This document shows, piece after piece, positions 52,051-61,015 of a stretch of 64,000 bases of DNA. Within the stretch, counting starts at the first letter, position 1; each line of letters begins with the position of its first letter. The notes below the pieces were generated by a model. That model was not told the origin of the DNA and did not search any database. It worked only from the letters and a program-made list of their open reading frames with translations. Source of the DNA: Bacteroidetes bacterium UBA1941 (GTDB lineage: Bacteria; Bacteroidota; Bacteroidia; Chitinophagales; LD1); the NCBI GenBank assembly GCA_002336805.1, contig DDEZ01000009.1, positions 1 to 64,000 on the forward strand. The letters are read 5' to 3'. The position numbers and the translations under genes were made by a program.

Positions 52051-53289
52051 TTACTTAGCAGGGCCGTAGAGATCTTTCCATGGACTAGGGTACTCGCGGT
52101 AAAATTCCATCGGCTTCGTCAGGTCCATGCGGAGGCCTGTGTTTGGCCCGATGTATTTGTCGCGGTTGGTCTTGTCGAGGTTTTTGTGCGCGGTGATAGA
52201 CCAGCAGGTAGAGCTGCCACCCGCAGCGATATCCACGCTCCAGCGCAGGAATAGCTGCCACACGCGGAACCACTTCTGACCGTAGTGCTCCATGATGTAA
52301 TTCTCATTGCGCATCCAGTTGTAGTACCACTTGTGGATGGTGTGCGAGTAGTGGATGCCCACATTCTCCAGGTGCGCCACCTCAAAGTTGGCGTCCTGCA
52401 GTGACTCTATGAGGAAGCCCAGTGGCGTAGACGCATCTGCACCCGGGAAGATATACTCACCCATAAACATGATCCAAACCAGATCCTGATAGTGCGGGCC
52501 TTTCTTCAGGATACCCGGATTGGCACGGATACCTGCCTGCTGGATGTAAAATTTGCCATCGTCTTCCAGCCTGTCATAGATCATCTTGATAAAGCCCGGG
52601 AATTTGCGCACACCTACGTGCTCGCCCATTTCCAGACACGATATTTTATTGAACTTCAAACCTGCCGGTATATCGCGGTAATCCATGCGCCATGCCTCAG
52701 CCTGGTCCTTGGTCATACCGTGGTCGGCTATCTGCTTATTGGCCCAGTCCGCACCTGCTTGTGCGATGGTGACACCGGTAGTTTTAGCGCCATAGTTCTT
52801 GGCAGCATATGCGATCAGCGTACCCCAGCCGCAGCCTATGTCGAGGTGCGTTTCGCCAGGTTTGAGGTCCAGCTTATTGCAGACCATCTGCATCTTGCGG
52901 TCCTGCGCCTGCTCCAGTGTTTCGTTAGCCGGATCCATAAAGAATGCACTCGTATAGATCATCCTCGGCCCGAGAAATGACGCAAAGAAGTCATTGCCAC
53001 GGTCGTAGTGATCGCGTATGATACGCTCATCCTGACTCTTGGAGTGGATAGCCAGCTGTGGTAGAAATTTGGTGAATAACCAATTGAAGTGGTGCGCCGT
53101 AGCACTATAGTTGAAGTAGGCCGAACGGGTCTTCATAAACTCTTCAAAATCGCCGTTTATATCGACCTTGCCTTGCGTAAAGTCTTCAACGAAATGGCCA
53201 AAGGAAGGGCGCGCTCCGGCCTTGTATCGGGCACGGGTGGCGTCTGTCTTGGGGACTATAAAGTCCAGGGCACTACGGGTAGCTGACAT
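52051..53289 (-). CDS. Cyclopropane-fatty-acyl-phospholipid synthase family methyltransferase
   Basis: A 412-residue AdoMet-dependent enzyme. The methyltransferase domain holds HLDIGCGWGTLIAYAAKNYG (AdoMet binding) and GVTIAQAGADWANKQI, with ISCLEMGEHVGV and the active-site Tyr and Glu region after it. The DRGNDFFASFLGPRMIYTSA motif marks the CFA synthase group, which methylates unsaturated acyl chains of membrane lipids, giving cyclopropane or methylated products. The ATG at 53289 is chosen; the ATG at 53325 would add 12 residues. It is divergent from the PECR-like reductase gene, which suits lipid metabolism. Confidence 0.9.
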   Translation of the reverse strand: MSATRSALDFIVPKTDATRARYKAGARPSFGHFVEDFTQGKVDINGDFEEFMKTRSAYFNYSATAHHFNWLFTKFLPQLAIHSKSQDERIIRDHYDRGNDFFASFLGPRMIYTSAFFMDPANETLEQAQDRKMQMVCNKLDLKPGETHLDIGCGWGTLIAYAAKNYGAKTTGVTIAQAGADWANKQIADHGMTKDQAEAWRMDYRDIPAGLKFNKISCLEMGEHVGVRKFPGFIKMIYDRLEDDGKFYIQQAGIRANPGILKKGPHYQDLVWIMFMGEYIFPGADASTPLGFLIESLQDANFEVAHLENVGIHYSHTIHKWYYNWMRNENYIMEHYGQKWFRVWQLFLRWSVDIAAGGSSTCWSITAHKNLDKTNRDKYIGPNTGLRMDLTKPMEFYREYPSPWKDLYGPAK

Positions 53290-53479
53290 GAATTGGTTGT
53301 TGGTTGATAAAATATGATTGAACATAGGGAATCTACCATCAGAGTATAGTAAGTATCGGTAGATGGAGCGATTTCTTCCGCTCTATCGGTGAATGAGGGT
53401 TATCGCATATGACATTTTATCAAATAATGATAAAGATATATGCGTTTGTGAGGGTCCGTTTTTTAGATATATTCAACAC

Positions 53480-54250
53480 ATGTTTCAATCAGGTCTTTTT
53501 CAGGATAGAGTCGTGCTGGTCACCGGTGGTGGCAGCGGAATAGGGTATGCCATAGCCGAGCAATACTTAAAGCTCGGCGCTACGGTCATCATCGCCTCGC
53601 GCAAAGAAGAAAAACTCATAGCTGCGCTGGAGAAACTCTCTCCACTGGGCCCCTGCCGCTATGTGATGCTCGATATCCGCGACCCGGAGCAGATAGAGAA
53701 AATAGCAGCCGACATCAAAGACAAAGAAGGTCGCCTGGACATTCTGATCAATAATGCCGGAGGCCAGTTCCCCTCGCCTGCCGAGGATATCAGCTATAAG
53801 GGATGGAACGCCGTGGTGAATAACAACCTGAATGGTACCTGGTACATGACCCAGATCATGGCCAAGACCTTCTTCATACCAGCCAAGGCTGGCCGCGTGG
53901 TAAATATTATAGCAAACATCTATCGCGGCTTCCCGGCTATGACGCATACAGGTGCGGCGCGCGCCGGAGTGGAGAATATGACCATGAGCCTCTCAGTGGA
54001 GTGGAGCAAGTATAACATCCAGATCAATGCCGTAGCGCCGGGTATCATCAAATCTACCGGCCTGGAAAATTATCCACCCGAGTTTCTCCACGGCATAGAG
54101 GAATCTATCCCGGCCAAGCGCCTGGGCACTATAGAAGAGGTAGGCTACCTCACACTATTCCTCACCAGCCCCATGGCCAGCTATATCACCGGGGAAACAG
54201 TCTACATAGATGGCGGACAGAGACTGTGGGGAGACCTGTTTAAGATGTAG
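53480..54250 (+). CDS. SDR-family enoyl-CoA reductase-like (PECR/DECR type)
   Basis: A 256-residue NADPH-type oxidoreductase. Residues 14-20 are the TGGGSGIG nucleotide motif and NNAGGQFPSPAEDIS follows near 90-105. The segment MTHTGAARAGVENM replaces the usual YxxxK pair with Thr and Arg, as in peroxisomal trans-2-enoyl-CoA reductase and 2,4-dienoyl-CoA reductase. The pattern IPAKRLGTIEEV and SYITGETVYIDGG agrees. It likely reduces enoyl-CoA in fatty-acid metabolism. ATG at 53480 gives the standard N-terminus. Confidence 0.85.
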   Translation: MFQSGLFQDRVVLVTGGGSGIGYAIAEQYLKLGATVIIASRKEEKLIAALEKLSPLGPCRYVMLDIRDPEQIEKIAADIKDKEGRLDILINNAGGQFPSPAEDISYKGWNAVVNNNLNGTWYMTQIMAKTFFIPAKAGRVVNIIANIYRGFPAMTHTGAARAGVENMTMSLSVEWSKYNIQINAVAPGIIKSTGLENYPPEFLHGIEESIPAKRLGTIEEVGYLTLFLTSPMASYITGETVYIDGGQRLWGDLFKM

Positions 54251-54321
54251 TTGACTGAAAGTTTATAGTTGACAATGGACAACGCAATAGCTATGTGCGC
54301 TTGGTCACTATCAATTGTCAA

Positions 54322-55014
54322 TTACCTTTTGAACTGACGGAAGAACTCCTCCTCGTAGATGCCTCCTATCGGTATCTCCTTATCTACTGTATAGATCACC
54401 TTGTTGCGCACATTGTCTATGCGGCGCAGCGATACGATGTATGAGCGGTGTACCCGCACAAATTCTTTGGCAGGTAGTTTCTCCAGGATGCTCTTCATGG
54501 TCATGCGCGCCACTACTGTCTTCTGGTCTTGTATGAATATCTTGATATAATCATCCAGCCCCTCTACATAGAGGATGTCAGCTATAGTGATCTTGACCAG
54601 GCGGTAGTCTGCCCGTACGAAAAGGTACTGCTGCGGCGTAGTGGCAGCATTATTACGGTAGTTGTAGTATTCGTTAGCTTTCAGCGTGGCTTGTAGAAAA
54701 CGCTCGTAGGTAAATGGCTTCAGCAGGTAGTCTATCGCATTCAGGTTAAAGCCTTCCACCGCATACTCGGTGAATGCTGTAGTGAAAATGACCATCATAT
54801 CCTGCTTTAGCCCCTTATAAAAATCTATGCCTGACAGGGACGGCATCTGTATATCCAGGAAGATAAGATCCACCGGAAACTTGCTCAGGTGCTTCTGCGC
54901 CTCTGCCGGTTTGGTAAATGTCTTCTCCAGTGTGATGAAGTCTGCCTGTGCGCAGAAAGCCTCTATCACTGCCAGCGCAGGTGGCTCGTCATCTATAGCT
55001 ATGGCTCTGATCAT
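54322..55014 (-). CDS. LytTR-family response regulator
   Basis: A 230-residue regulator. The receiver domain has IDDEPPAL (Asp8, Asp9) and phosphoacceptor Asp54 in LIFLDIQMPSLSG. The LytTR DNA-binding domain occupies about 130-230 (VRADYRLVKITIADILYVEG, VRVHRSYIVSLRRIDNV). It starts inside the histidine kinase gene by 4 bases, forming a LytS/LytR-like two-component system. Target operons unknown. Confidence 0.94.
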   Translation of the reverse strand: MIRAIAIDDEPPALAVIEAFCAQADFITLEKTFTKPAEAQKHLSKFPVDLIFLDIQMPSLSGIDFYKGLKQDMMVIFTTAFTEYAVEGFNLNAIDYLLKPFTYERFLQATLKANEYYNYRNNAATTPQQYLFVRADYRLVKITIADILYVEGLDDYIKIFIQDQKTVVARMTMKSILEKLPAKEFVRVHRSYIVSLRRIDNVRNKVIYTVDKEIPIGGIYEEEFFRQFKR

Positions 55015-56012
55015 AATGTAATGGATAGGTATACACTAAATTTATCACTATCTTCTTTGATGAGCAAGTCATGCTTGCCCGGATATAATAGTTTCAGCCG
55101 GCCGCGCACATTCACTATACCTACACCACCGCGCAGGTTCTCACCCAGGCTTTTTACCACTTTGCGGTTCTCCAGTATCATGATCAGGTTTCGCCCGCTG
55201 GTACTGATCTCTAGCCGTATAGGAGACTCTTCCTCAGGATTGACACCGTACTTGAACGCGTTCTCTACAAAAGGGATCAGTATGAGCGGAGATATCTGCA
55301 GACCCCCGGTAGCGATGTCTACACGGTACTGCAGTGACATGGTCTCTCCCAGCCGCACCCGCTGCATCTCTACGTAGTCTTCTATATACTGTATCTCCTT
55401 GTCCAGAGAGACATGGTCCATGGCCGCATCGACTATCACATAGCGCATCATACCGGAGAGCTTGACCACGGCCTGTGCCGTCTTGTCAGAGCGCTGCAGG
55501 GCCAGCGAGTAGATACTATTCAGGGAGTTGAAAAAGAAATGCGGGTTCACCTGCGCCTTGAGAAACGACAGGTCTGCGGTCAGTTTCTGCCGCTCCGCCT
55601 CCTTCCACCTGTTATTGATCTTCACCATACTGGAAAACAGCAGCACTACCAGAAATTGTGAGAAATGATGCAGCAGTGGCATCCACGAGCTATGGTGATG
55701 GTGCTCATGCCCCGGTGGTGGAGACGCTGGTATCAGTATAGCAGGCAGGAGAGCTATGCCGAGGTACCACAGCACCAGCACTACGGCAAACTGAACATAT
55801 TTCTTTTGAAAATAGAGCGTAGGGACCAGTACATAGTAGTTGACATAAAAGAAAATAAGCAGCAGTGCATAGGTCATAAAGTCGCGCTGGAAGTACGGCA
55901 CCTGCAGGAAATCAAAAGAACGGCTCAGGTCCGGCGAAAAGAAAATGGGGATAGCCAGAAATGCAATACCTCCCAGTATATTAGTAAAAACGCGTCTGTA
56001 CCTGATAGCCAT
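55011..56012 (-). CDS. LytS-type sensor histidine kinase with His-rich loop
   Basis: A 333-residue membrane kinase with four helices in residues 11-130. HisKA family 6 (His_kinase) motif: LKAQVNPHFFFNSLNSIYSL with His158, then ATPase ILIPFVENAFKYGVN and GVGIVNVRGRLKLLYPG. Between helix three and four lies PPPGHEHHHHSSWMPLLHH (about residues 98-116), an unusual histidine cluster on the outside or in the loop, which could bind metal. It partners the LytTR regulator just downstream (4-base overlap). Confidence 0.92.
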   Translation of the reverse strand: MAIRYRRVFTNILGGIAFLAIPIFFSPDLSRSFDFLQVPYFQRDFMTYALLLIFFYVNYYVLVPTLYFQKKYVQFAVVLVLWYLGIALLPAILIPASPPPGHEHHHHSSWMPLLHHFSQFLVVLLFSSMVKINNRWKEAERQKLTADLSFLKAQVNPHFFFNSLNSIYSLALQRSDKTAQAVVKLSGMMRYVIVDAAMDHVSLDKEIQYIEDYVEMQRVRLGETMSLQYRVDIATGGLQISPLILIPFVENAFKYGVNPEEESPIRLEISTSGRNLIMILENRKVVKSLGENLRGGVGIVNVRGRLKLLYPGKHDLLIKEDSDKFSVYLSITL

Positions 56013-56397
56013 ATAAATGCACCTCTAAGGTGATGTAATAACGACACTATACCTAACTATAGCCGAAGATAGAGGTGAGCCACGAAAATGTGTCGGCGGG
56101 GGTTAAAACCAATATTTTATTGAAAATGAACAACTCGGGAATACCTTATAACGCACAAACTATAAATTGTGTGGAGCATTTTCCACTTGTCAAATGACCT
56201 CCGAAACGACAATCGTTTTTTCCATTTTGGCAGTATTTTGAGCACTTCAACCCTCACAAGCCGCATTTTGTATTTATTCTGAAAGCCTTGTGTAGCAATG
56301 GTTTTAGCCACCCGTCACCCTACCGTGCCAATGCGGGGCACGTGATTCGCAATATGCTTCACACAACAAAATTATTTTACCTAACCCCAAAAAAGAA
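56013..56397. other. 385-base intergenic region with several inverted repeats
   Basis: No gene is supported here. It separates the minus-strand LytS gene from the plus-strand XRE gene. Visible structures: CACCTCTA (56020-56027) with TAGAGGTG (56070-56077) near the kinase start, GTGGA/TCCAC (56171-56186), and the GTGCC/GGCAC block (56325-56341) shared with the region before the second XRE gene. The promoters of both sides should be here. Confidence 0.5.
56320..56361 (+). promoter_or_regulatory. Shared operator-like block upstream of XRE gene 1
   Basis: CCTACCGTGCCAATGCGGGG followed by CACGTGATTCGCAATATGCTTC contains the inverted pair GTGCC (56325-56329) and GGCAC (56337-56341), 57 bases ahead of the start codon. 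The same block is found before the paralogous gene at 61016. Autoregulation by the XRE proteins is inferred. Confidence 0.55.
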
Positions 56398-56769
56398 ATG
56401 ACCATGACAGTAAATGTAGCACCACGAATGAGGAAACTGAGGGAACTGATGGGCTGGAAGCAAGCCGCCGTAGCCGCCTCAATGAATATCACCCAGCAGG
56501 CGTTCAGCTTTCTGGAGCAGGGCAATGGCAGTCCACGTATAGACACACTCATGAGATTTTGCGATGTGATGAATGTACAACTCCACTACCTGCTCAGTAC
56601 AGATGTGCCTATCACTGAGGAGACACTGCGCAAGTACGGTACCCGTACCTACTCTGAGTTTATCTCCGAGCATCAGAAGCTGGAGCAGGGCGCACAGTTT
56701 CTGGACCAGCTCCTCGCCTCTCATCCTGAGCGCATCACAGCTCTGAGCAATATGAGCCCGGCGGCCTGA
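56398..56769 (+). CDS. XRE-family HTH regulator (paralogue 1)
   Basis: A 123-residue protein with an XRE helix-turn-helix at about residues 11-65 (MRKLRELMGWKQAAVAASMN, then ITQQAFSFLEQGNGSPRIDT, and LMRFCDVMNVQLHYLLS). The C-terminal 50 residues are a helical dimer part ending SNMSPAA. The protein encoded at 61016-61420 shares WKQAAVA-S-ITQQA-SFLEQGNGSPR-DTL-RFC. Both have a GTGCC-GGCAC block upstream. It lies 39 bases ahead of the PAS kinase gene and may share its transcript. No phage genes are near. Confidence 0.9.
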   Translation: MTMTVNVAPRMRKLRELMGWKQAAVAASMNITQQAFSFLEQGNGSPRIDTLMRFCDVMNVQLHYLLSTDVPITEETLRKYGTRTYSEFISEHQKLEQGAQFLDQLLASHPERITALSNMSPAA

Positions 56770-56808
56770 TACCCTCCATTTTTTCTGAAACCATACCCTT
56801 GATGATTT

Positions 56809-58077
56809 ATGAAGAATTCTACACTCAGTATAGCGTCTGACAGGCCGGCACCGGGCCGTGAAGAGCCCGGCCAGCTGCAGATCAGCGGCTACCCGTCTAC
56901 GGACCAGCGTGTCCGCCTCCGGTGGATCGGACCTGACCCCGCACGGGCTATAGATAGCAGCCGTACGGACCATCGCAATCAGTTGCAGGAGCGCTTCTTT
57001 GCCATGTCTATGGACATGCTCTGCACCATAGACAGTGAGGGCCGCTATGTCAGTGTCAGCCCTGCCTGTGAGCAGCTATTAGGATACAAGCCGGAAGAGA
57101 TGGAAGGCCGGTATGCCGCAGAGTTTCTCGTACCGGAAGATACAGGCACTTCTGCCGCCATACGCCGCGCAGCTATCCTTGGCGCCGACTGTCGCAATTT
57201 TGAAAATCGCTATGTAGCTAAAGATGGCAGCATAGTGAACATGGCATGGTCAGGCCGCTGGAGCGAGGAGGATGGGCTGATCTACTGCATAGGCCGGGAC
57301 GACCGGGACAAGAAGGCAGTGGAAATGGAACTGCACAAGCTCAATGAATCCCTGGAGCAGAAGATCGTAGAGCGCACCACCCAGCTGGAGCGCAGCAACA
57401 AGGAGCTGGAGGCATTTTCCTACTCCGTATCACATGACCTGCGCGCCCCGCTGCGCATCATAAACGGCTACACACGCCTGCTCTCTACTGCCAAAGAGCA
57501 CGATCCTGAGTCAAAAGAATTTATAGACGCCATACTGGAGAGCACGCGCTATATGAGTGCCCTCATAGATGACCTGCTCAATCTATCCCGCCTGGACAAG
57601 GAGGCCGTAAATCTGATGGAGGTAGATATGGACTTTGTGGCGCGCCTCACACTAAACCAGATGGCCGCCGAAGATCCCGCCCTCTCCACGCAAATACAGA
57701 TACACCCGCTGAGGTCTGCTGTGTGTGACTCATCTCTGATCAAACAAGTCTGGACCAACCTGCTATCTAATGCAGTCAAATACTCACGCAAGAAAGAAAA
57801 CCCGCAAATAGAAGTAGGATGCTACGAGACAGATACCAGCATCGTATACTATGTGAAAGATAACGGTGCCGGCTTTGACATGAAGTTTGCAGCCAAGCTC
57901 TTTGGCGTATTCGTCCGTCTGCACAATAGAAGCGAATTTGAAGGCACCGGAGTAGGCCTGGCTATCGTAAACCGCATCATCTCCAAGCATAATGGCAAGG
58001 TATGGGCCAATGGTAAAGTAGACGAAGGAGCTGTCTTCTACTTCAGCCTGCCTAAAGGGGCTACCTCCGTTGCATAG
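56809..58077 (+). CDS. PAS-domain sensor histidine kinase
   Basis: A 422-residue soluble kinase without membrane helices. A PAS domain spans about 63-180 (DMLCTIDSEGRYVSVSPACE, QLLGYKPEEMEGR, YVAKDGSIVNMAWSGRW). A coiled coil leads to HisKA with His209 (SYSVSHDLRAPLRIINGY) and a HATPase_c domain (VWTNLLSNAVKYSRKK, VKDNGAGFDMKFAAKLFGVF, GTGVGLAIVNRII). No response regulator is adjacent. An aromatic- or gas-binding PAS ligand cannot be inferred. The N-terminal 60 residues are Pro/Arg-rich and unique. Confidence 0.92.
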   Translation: MKNSTLSIASDRPAPGREEPGQLQISGYPSTDQRVRLRWIGPDPARAIDSSRTDHRNQLQERFFAMSMDMLCTIDSEGRYVSVSPACEQLLGYKPEEMEGRYAAEFLVPEDTGTSAAIRRAAILGADCRNFENRYVAKDGSIVNMAWSGRWSEEDGLIYCIGRDDRDKKAVEMELHKLNESLEQKIVERTTQLERSNKELEAFSYSVSHDLRAPLRIINGYTRLLSTAKEHDPESKEFIDAILESTRYMSALIDDLLNLSRLDKEAVNLMEVDMDFVARLTLNQMAAEDPALSTQIQIHPLRSAVCDSSLIKQVWTNLLSNAVKYSRKKENPQIEVGCYETDTSIVYYVKDNGAGFDMKFAAKLFGVFVRLHNRSEFEGTGVGLAIVNRIISKHNGKVWANGKVDEGAVFYFSLPKGATSVA

Positions 58078-58113
58078 CAGACTCCTATTGGGTATATTCG
58101 CACCTATACCATT

Positions 58114-58545
58114 ATGAGAGCACTTTTCCTTTTGATCTTCCTGGCACTCACTGCATGCCAGTCACTGCACGCACAGGATACTATGCCCTATCCCAGCCAG
58201 GCCCGTCCGCACTCTGTGATACGCAGCGACAAAGAGGATGGCGCTATTACCGGTTTTGGAGGTCATAGTACACACTACAATGTACCAGATAAATTTATAC
58301 GCAAAAAGAATACCGGCATAGGCCTGACCGTAGCCGGCGTAGGCATGCTGGCCACAGGTATCGCACTCTACGCTACTGCACCTAAGACCACAGGCTACAA
58401 TCAATATGGCCAGACCACTCAGTACACCACCGTATCCGGGGTCATAGGCGTACTGATGATACCCGCCAGCCTCGGACTGACGATACCCGGCGCCGTACTC
58501 TGGGGCAGATATGCGCGCAAGATCCACAAGGCACAATCGCGATAG
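58114..58545 (+). CDS. Small exported membrane protein, unknown
   Basis: A 143-residue protein. The start MRALFLLIFLALTACQSLHA could be a lipoprotein signal (LTAC, Cys15) or a normal signal peptide cut at LHAQ. Two hydrophobic helices follow at about 70-88 (TVAGVGMLATGIALYATA) and 107-130 (SGVIGVLMIPASLGLTIPGA). It ends RYARKIHKAQSR, basic. No domain recognised. It lies between the PAS kinase gene and tspO. Confidence 0.68.
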   Translation: MRALFLLIFLALTACQSLHAQDTMPYPSQARPHSVIRSDKEDGAITGFGGHSTHYNVPDKFIRKKNTGIGLTVAGVGMLATGIALYATAPKTTGYNQYGQTTQYTTVSGVIGVLMIPASLGLTIPGAVLWGRYARKIHKAQSR

Positions 58546-58597
58546 CGAACAAAACCGGCGGCATAGTAGTTGATAGATCATCATCAAACTTACTACT

Positions 58598-59113
58598 ATG
58601 AGTACTGTATCATCATATGGGCACGCGCATGACTCCCGCCAGTGGTGGAGGAGTGCAGGCATCTTCATAGGCTGCCTCATACTCTGCCAGGGAGCAGGAG
58701 CACTGGGCACCATAGCCACCATACCCAATATACCGACCTGGTATGCTACCCTGAGCAAACCATCCTTCCAGCCACCAAACTGGCTCTTCGGACCAGTGTG
58801 GACGCTGCTTTATACATTGATGGCAGTCTCTCTTTTTTTACTGATCAGGGCCGTCCCCTCGCAGCAGCGCACCCTGGCTATCGCGATCTTTGCGGTACAG
58901 CTTCTGCTCAATACGATATGGAGTTTCCTTTTCTTCCAGTATCATATGCTGGGAGTGTCACTGGCAGAGATCCTCATACTACTCCTATCCCTTATTGTAT
59001 TCTGCGTAGCCGCGTGGCCTGTCAGTCGTGTAGCGACTTACTGCTTCCTGCCGTACATAGCGTGGGTATGCTTTGCCTCCGTGCTCAACGGCTGCGTGTG
59101 GCGCATGAACTAG
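58598..59113 (+). CDS. tspO: TspO/MBR family protein
   Basis: A 171-residue membrane protein with five helices. The family motif WYATLSKPSFQPPNWLFGPV with WTLLYTLMAVSLFL is complete. TspO binds tetrapyrroles and is involved in porphyrin transport or oxidation and stress. WSFLFFQYHMLGVSLAEIL is the helix-four pattern. The protein is slightly longer than bacterial TspO because of a basic N-terminal stretch. The gene is followed by a strong bidirectional terminator. Confidence 0.93.
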   Translation: MSTVSSYGHAHDSRQWWRSAGIFIGCLILCQGAGALGTIATIPNIPTWYATLSKPSFQPPNWLFGPVWTLLYTLMAVSLFLLIRAVPSQQRTLAIAIFAVQLLLNTIWSFLFFQYHMLGVSLAEILILLLSLIVFCVAAWPVSRVATYCFLPYIAWVCFASVLNGCVWRMN

Positions 59114-59128
59114 TCGCAGCCATTTACT

Positions 59129-59173
59129 ATAAAAGCGAAAGGCATCCTGATCTGAGATGCCTTTCGCTTTTAT
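59129..59173. terminator. Strong bidirectional terminator
   Basis: ATAAAAGCGAAAGGCATC and GATGCCTTTCGCTTTTAT form a perfect 18-bp stem with a 9-base loop. It sits between convergent tspO and the dienelactone hydrolase gene, with A/T runs on both sides. Confidence 0.92.
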
Positions 59174-59187
59174 GCGTTGCCTGATCC

Positions 59188-60081
59188 CTATTTGCCGGCA
59201 GGCTTGCCTGCTTTGTTATTTCTGGAGGCTTTGGCTGGTGTCGCTTTTTTGCCTGAGAAAATATCGGCAAAGAATTTCTTCATCTCTTCCCACGATTCCT
59301 TATCAGCTTTTTCGTTGTAAGAGATCGGCAGGTTATATTTCTTGCCCGTCTCGGTAGCGGCAGGATTGGTAAAGGCGTGCTGCGCACCCTCATAGGTCTT
59401 AAAGATATAGTGCGTACCTGTGGTATCCATATTTTTGCGGAAAGCCTTGACCTCTGCGGCGGATACAAACTGGTCACTGCCACCATGGCACACCAGTATA
59501 CTGCCCTTCACTTTACCTTTGGTCGCCTCTACGCCCGACAGCCCGCCATGAAAACTGACCGTACCCTGCACATCTTCCCCCATACGGGCAAGGTTTAGCG
59601 CCATAGCCCCGCCAAAACAATAGCCTATAATTCCTATATTTTTTCCATCTACTCCCGGAAACTTCTTGAGCTTGCTCAGGGCTGCATCCACGCGGGATTT
59701 GGCCAGAGAGGGATCTTTGTAAAACCGTGAGGATACCTCCGTGGCATCGGCGGGTGTCTTGACCACTTTGCCCTGACCATAGAGATCTACGACCATAGCT
59801 ATGTAGCCCAGCTGCGCCAGCATCTCTGCGCGTTTGCGCGGATAGTCTGTGACGCCCCACCACTCCGGCAGGATCAGGATGGCAGGCCGCGTGGTCTTGA
59901 TATTGGCATCATAGGCCACGTACCCCTTGCAGACCAGCTGGCCGTCAGCATAGTCTACTTCCTTTAGGGTGATAGATGGTTTACCGGCAGGTACCTTATC
60001 AGGTGCAGAAGCAGGCTTAGTCTGTGCAAAAGTGGTATGACCTATCAGGAGCAGGACAGCCAATGGGGCCAGGTATTTCAT
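59188..60081 (-). CDS. Secreted dienelactone hydrolase family protein
   Basis: A 297-residue alpha/beta hydrolase with a signal peptide ending TFAQ. The catalytic triad is Cys155 (GYCFGG), Asp203 (GSDQF) and His235 (AQHAFTNP); a Cys nucleophile is the dienelactone hydrolase hallmark. It has an N-terminal added stretch before the hydrolase core (from about residue 35), and a basic Lys-rich tail (GKKATPAKASRNNKAGKPAG). The likely role is ester or lactone hydrolysis in the periplasm; substrate unknown. Confidence 0.9.
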   Translation of the reverse strand: MKYLAPLAVLLLIGHTTFAQTKPASAPDKVPAGKPSITLKEVDYADGQLVCKGYVAYDANIKTTRPAILILPEWWGVTDYPRKRAEMLAQLGYIAMVVDLYGQGKVVKTPADATEVSSRFYKDPSLAKSRVDAALSKLKKFPGVDGKNIGIIGYCFGGAMALNLARMGEDVQGTVSFHGGLSGVEATKGKVKGSILVCHGGSDQFVSAAEVKAFRKNMDTTGTHYIFKTYEGAQHAFTNPAATETGKKYNLPISYNEKADKESWEEMKKFFADIFSGKKATPAKASRNNKAGKPAGK

Positions 60082-60156
60082 GAGCAGTATTTATCCGGCT
60101 AAACTACGCAAACTCCGGTCAGCTAGTGCATACATTGGCCGATACATTATGCCGGA

Positions 60157-60750
60157 TCACTTCCTTATCATAGTGATACTGACCGGTGCTGACTGGTCAT
60201 TGTAGGCAAACTCGCAATCTTTGAATGCAGGTGCCTTGATCTTTGGCTTGTAGTTGTTGGAGAAGCCATATGGATCTGTAGGAATACCTACTATATTCTT
60301 TCCGATCTGGCCATCTGCGTCCAGGTCCTGATAGGTGGCTACCGCATACTGGCCGTAGTCCAGGTCTTTCAGCTCTACAGTCAGCTGCTTGCCCGCCGGG
60401 GTAAAGCGGTATTTCTTCAGCTGGCCATCCGGAGTTGGAAATTTCTCACGAGGAGAGTACACTGATATCTCCACAGGAGCCGATGGTGACTCCAGGTTTT
60501 CTATCACGAGTACGAGGGGCTTCTTAGTGGCTGTATCTTTCATGTTGCTTGATTTAGAGGTATCCTGCCCGGTGCTGGTAAGAGTGGTATCCGGCGTAGG
60601 GGTCACATTATCGGACGGCATCACACCACTGGTGTCTACCTGTTGTATGTCCTTATGGTCATCATCTGCCCTATTCTGGCAGGCTGCAAAGGTAATGGTA
60701 ATAACGGCGGTCATGGTGAGCAGTGCGATCGTGTAATAGTATTTTTTCAT
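60157..60750 (-). CDS. DUF2141 lipoprotein
   Basis: A 197-residue protein with a lipoprotein signal (ITFAAC, Cys24 or nearby). A Thr/Asp-rich linker spans residues about 28-72. The DUF2141 domain follows (VLVIENLESPSAPVEISVYS, PREKFPTPDG, LDYGQYAVATYQDLDADGQI, GIPTDPYGFSNNYKP), a beta-sandwich found in many Bacteroidota surface proteins. Its function is unknown; the DxDxDG-like loop (DLDADGQIG) may bind calcium. It is divergent from the second XRE gene. Confidence 0.88.
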   Translation of the reverse strand: MKKYYYTIALLTMTAVITITFAACQNRADDDHKDIQQVDTSGVMPSDNVTPTPDTTLTSTGQDTSKSSNMKDTATKKPLVLVIENLESPSAPVEISVYSPREKFPTPDGQLKKYRFTPAGKQLTVELKDLDYGQYAVATYQDLDADGQIGKNIVGIPTDPYGFSNNYKPKIKAPAFKDCEFAYNDQSAPVSITMIRK

Positions 60751-60827
60751 CGGGCAGTATGTATCTGGCGTATTGGGGAATATTTTTTACCACTACTCAC
60801 AGGTCAAAAACCATACCCTTCCCATTA

Positions 60828-60855
60828 CATTTTGGAAAAGCACACTTCCAAAATG
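60828..60855. repeat. Perfect inverted repeat with AGCACAC loop
   Basis: CATTTTGGAA and TTCCAAAATG are perfect 10-bp arms around AAGCACAC. A second palindrome, CAAGG-TATG-CCTTG, lies at 60877-60890. No gene overlaps either one. Confidence 0.6.
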
Positions 60856-60945
60856 GCATGATTTCCTTGTATGGCACAAGGTATGCCTTGAGTCACACAA
60901 ACAATTCAAACATCTGATAATCAATGCAATAAAGTCAAAACAAAC

Positions 60946-60989
60946 ACTACCGTGCCAAATCGGGCACAGCATTAGCAATTAGACTTTCA
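60946..60989 (+). promoter_or_regulatory. Shared operator-like block upstream of XRE gene 2
   Basis: CACTACCGTGCCAAATCGGG followed by CACAGCATTAGCAATTAGAC holds GTGCC (60952-60956) and GGCAC (60963-60967), 48 bases ahead of the start codon. It aligns with the block at 56320-56361 (shared CTACCGTGCCAA, GGGCAC, ATT, GCAAT and CTTC parts). Confidence 0.55.
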
Positions 60990-61015
60990 TCATTAACACG
61001 TATAAATACTAGCAT

